Shown: positions 63,401-64,000 of the stretch, piece after piece
Layout of the letters: each line of letters begins with the position of its first letter
How positions within the stretch are numbered: the first letter of the stretch is position 1
NCBI RefSeq assembly: GCF_003043945.1
Contig: NZ_PYXG01000002.1
Coordinates: 310,001-374,000 of the forward strand
Length of the DNA: 64,000 nucleotides
Direction: 5' to 3'
Source: Prevotella sp. oral taxon 376
GTDB taxonomy: Bacteria; Bacteroidota; Bacteroidia; Bacteroidales; Bacteroidaceae
Translations under genes and position numbers: made by a program
The notes under the pieces: generated by a model
What the model was told of the DNA's origin: nothing
Databases searched by the model: none
The model's input: only the letters and a program-made list of their open reading frames with translations

Positions 63401-64000
63401 GGCGGCCTCGACCATGTGCTCGCTTCCGGAGAAGATGTAAATATCCTCGTGCTTGACACCGAGGTGTACTCCAACACCGGCGGCCAGAGCTCCAAGTCTA
63501 CACCTCTCGGCGCGATAGCCCAGTTTGCCGCCCAAGGCAAACGCATCCGCAAGAAGGACCTTGGACTGATGCAGACCACTTATGGCTATGTATATGTTGC
63601 CCAAATCGCAATGGGAGCCGACAACAATCAGACCCTCAAGGCTATTCGCGAGGCTGAGGCTTATCCCGGTCCGTCATTGGTTATTGCCTATGCACCATGT
63701 ATCAATCATGGCATCAAAGGCACCAAGAAGATGAAGAGAAACATGGGTACGAGCCAGCGTGAGGAAGAACTGGCAGTAGCTTGCGGTTACTGGCATCTGT
63801 GGCGCTACAACCCACAACTCGCCGAGGAAGGCAAGAATCCGTTCACGCTCGACTCCAAGGAACCAAAATGGGAAGACTTCCGCGACTTCCTGTTGGGTGA
63901 GGTGCGCTATTCTTCTGTTGCCAAGGCCTATCCCGCAGAGGCAGAGGAACTCTTCTCTGCCGCGGAACGCATGGCAAAACTGCGCTATCAGACCTATGTT
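60431..64000 (+). CDS. nifJ: Pyruvate:ferredoxin (flavodoxin) oxidoreductase, 3' partial
   Basis: Open frame from ATG 60431 to the window end, 1190 codons without a stop; homologues are about 1180-1200, so only a few residues should be missing. Single-chain enzyme that oxidises pyruvate to acetyl-CoA and reduces ferredoxin, central to anaerobic metabolism. Pyruvate/TPP domain near the N-terminus (YPITPSSPMAEHVDEWA, SEGGAAGALHGSLQAGA), two ferredoxin-type clusters (CIQCNKCAYSCPHAAI and CLGCGNCADVCPGKKN), a proximal cluster Cys pair CSGCGETPY, and C-terminal TPP site GDGASYDIGYGGLDHV with NTGGQSSKST. Confidence 0.97.
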   Translation, partial: MAKEKKFITCDGNTAAAHVSYMFTEVAAIYPITPSSPMAEHVDEWAAKGRKNLFGQTVSVQEMESEGGAAGALHGSLQAGALTTTFTASQGLLLMIPNMYKIAGELLPCVFDVSARTLASHSLCIFGDHQDVMACRQTGFAMFCSGSVQEVMDLTAIPHIATLKTSIPFINFFDGFRTSHEYHKVEEMDMEDIRPLVDLDDIKKFRDRALSPERPVTRGTAENPETFFTHREASNSYYENIPQVVEDLCGKISDITGREYHCFNYYGAPDAENVIVLMGSATEPAREAIDYLLKQGKKVGMVAVHLYRPFSVDFLKKALPATVKRIAVLDRTKEPGAEGEPLYLDVKSALYDDPRKPLVVGGRYGLGSSDTTPAKIIAVYKNLEMPEPKDHFTVGIVDDVTFTSLPEEEEIPMGGDSLFEAKFYGLGADGTVGANKNSVQIIGNNTTKYCQAYFSYDSKKSGGFTCSHLRFGDEPIHSAYQVNTPNFVACHVQAYLHMYDVTRGLRKNGIFLLNTIFDGDELVNFIPNKVKRCFAKNNIKVYYINATKIAQEIGLGNRTNTILQSAFFRITEVIPIDLAIEQMKAFIVKSYGKKGQDVVDLNYAAVDRGGEYKELAIDPAWANLTDNNDTEDKAPAFIKEIVRPINAQAGDLLKVSDFVKHDTVDGTWKNGTAAYEKRGVEAFVPVWNSDNCIQCNKCAYSCPHAAIRPFVLDEKETAGFEGPMLDILAPKTLKGMKFRIQVSVLDCLGCGNCADVCPGKKNRETGEIEKALKMVPFNVDAPDMIQEAGNWEHLIHEVTSKQHLVDIKQSPKNSQFAQPLFEFSGACSGCGETPYVKLISQLFGDREMIANATGCSSIYSASIPSTPYTTNAQGQGPAFDNSLFEDFCEFGLGMALGNKKMKERITLLLNELIADEKTPAGMKEAAQEWIESQNDADSSKVAAAKLKPLIAEGAEHGCPICAELKTLDHYLIKRSQWIIGGDGASYDIGYGGLDHVLASGEDVNILVLDTEVYSNTGGQSSKSTPLGAIAQFAAQGKRIRKKDLGLMQTTYGYVYVAQIAMGADNNQTLKAIREAEAYPGPSLVIAYAPCINHGIKGTKKMKRNMGTSQREEELAVACGYWHLWRYNPQLAEEGKNPFTLDSKEPKWEDFRDFLLGEVRYSSVAKAYPAEAEELFSAAERMAKLRYQTYV

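Overview
The window looks like chromosomal DNA of a member of the Bacteroidales, most likely Prevotellaceae; genus and species cannot be fixed from sequence alone. The evidence is: many promoters of the Bacteroidetes type (TAnnTTTG at -7, often with TTTG 19-20 bp upstream), few Shine-Dalgarno sequences, a TamL-type Omp85 lipoprotein, a serine palmitoyltransferase, a Tgt without the usual zinc cysteines, a secreted protein with a Prevotella-style C-terminal tail, and a small protein of the MKKxYxxP type. I see no CRISPR array, insertion sequence, prophage or rRNA.

Region 1 (1-26.6 kb) is a surface-polysaccharide locus. On the + strand are the 3' part of a Wzc-type tyrosine autokinase and a small HAD hydrolase. 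Convergent to them is a long minus-strand series. Starting from a promoter-like site near 24.9 kb it holds a Wzx flippase, a LicC/LicD remnant, glycosyltransferases, two acyltransferase-3 genes (one broken), an EpsG-like polymerase, more GT2 and GT4 enzymes, a GNAT acetyltransferase, a phosphoglycosyl transferase, a sugar aminotransferase, a CapD/WbpM-type dehydratase and a nucleotidyltransferase-fold protein. Dehydratase, aminotransferase, acetyltransferase and phosphoglycosyl transferase together suggest that a 4-amino (N-acylated) deoxy-sugar is the first, lipid-linked sugar; the GTs extend it, Wzx flips it, the EpsG-like protein polymerises it and Wzc controls export. UDP-galactopyranose mutase and an L-rhamnose mutarotase lie just upstream. 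The 13-24.5 kb part is visibly AT-rich and carries the broken genes, as expected for an exchangeable serotype cassette. One GT2 gene is interrupted by a (CA)13(CT)13 tract and appears to be a phase-variable gene in the OFF state.

Region 2 (26.8-43.6 kb) is mostly housekeeping: htpG behind a consensus sigma-54 promoter, two identical tRNA-Arg genes, an outer-membrane protein, a minus-strand lon-tgt-LptF/G-DEAD helicase-small protein operon, a TrmN6-like methyltransferase, a lipid kinase divergent from serine palmitoyltransferase, hsp20, a secreted glutathione peroxidase, a nitroreductase remnant, tRNA-Pro and a MATE transporter.

Region 3 (43.9-64 kb) holds a stand-alone PBP transpeptidase, uvrA, a glycosyltransferase, an MBL hydrolase, a small lipoprotein, TamL, a SpoU-type RNA methyltransferase, a membrane protein, bifunctional hisB, cytidine deaminase, a beta-helix lipoprotein, an ATP-grasp-like protein, an AAA/DUF4143 ATPase and a nearly complete nifJ that runs off the end.

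The most unexpected non-genic signal is a set of five intergenic loci (2.9, 11.7, 29.0, 43.8 and 55.9 kb). Each is built from three or four mostly palindromic units on an exact 22-bp lattice, and they fall into three sequence families with the same architecture. Other points for a second look are the dinucleotide phase-variation tract, mutually exclusive long hairpins inside a glycosyltransferase gene, the sigma-54 promoter of htpG, and a 57-codon MKKxYxxP protein paired with a secreted protein inside the polysaccharide operon.
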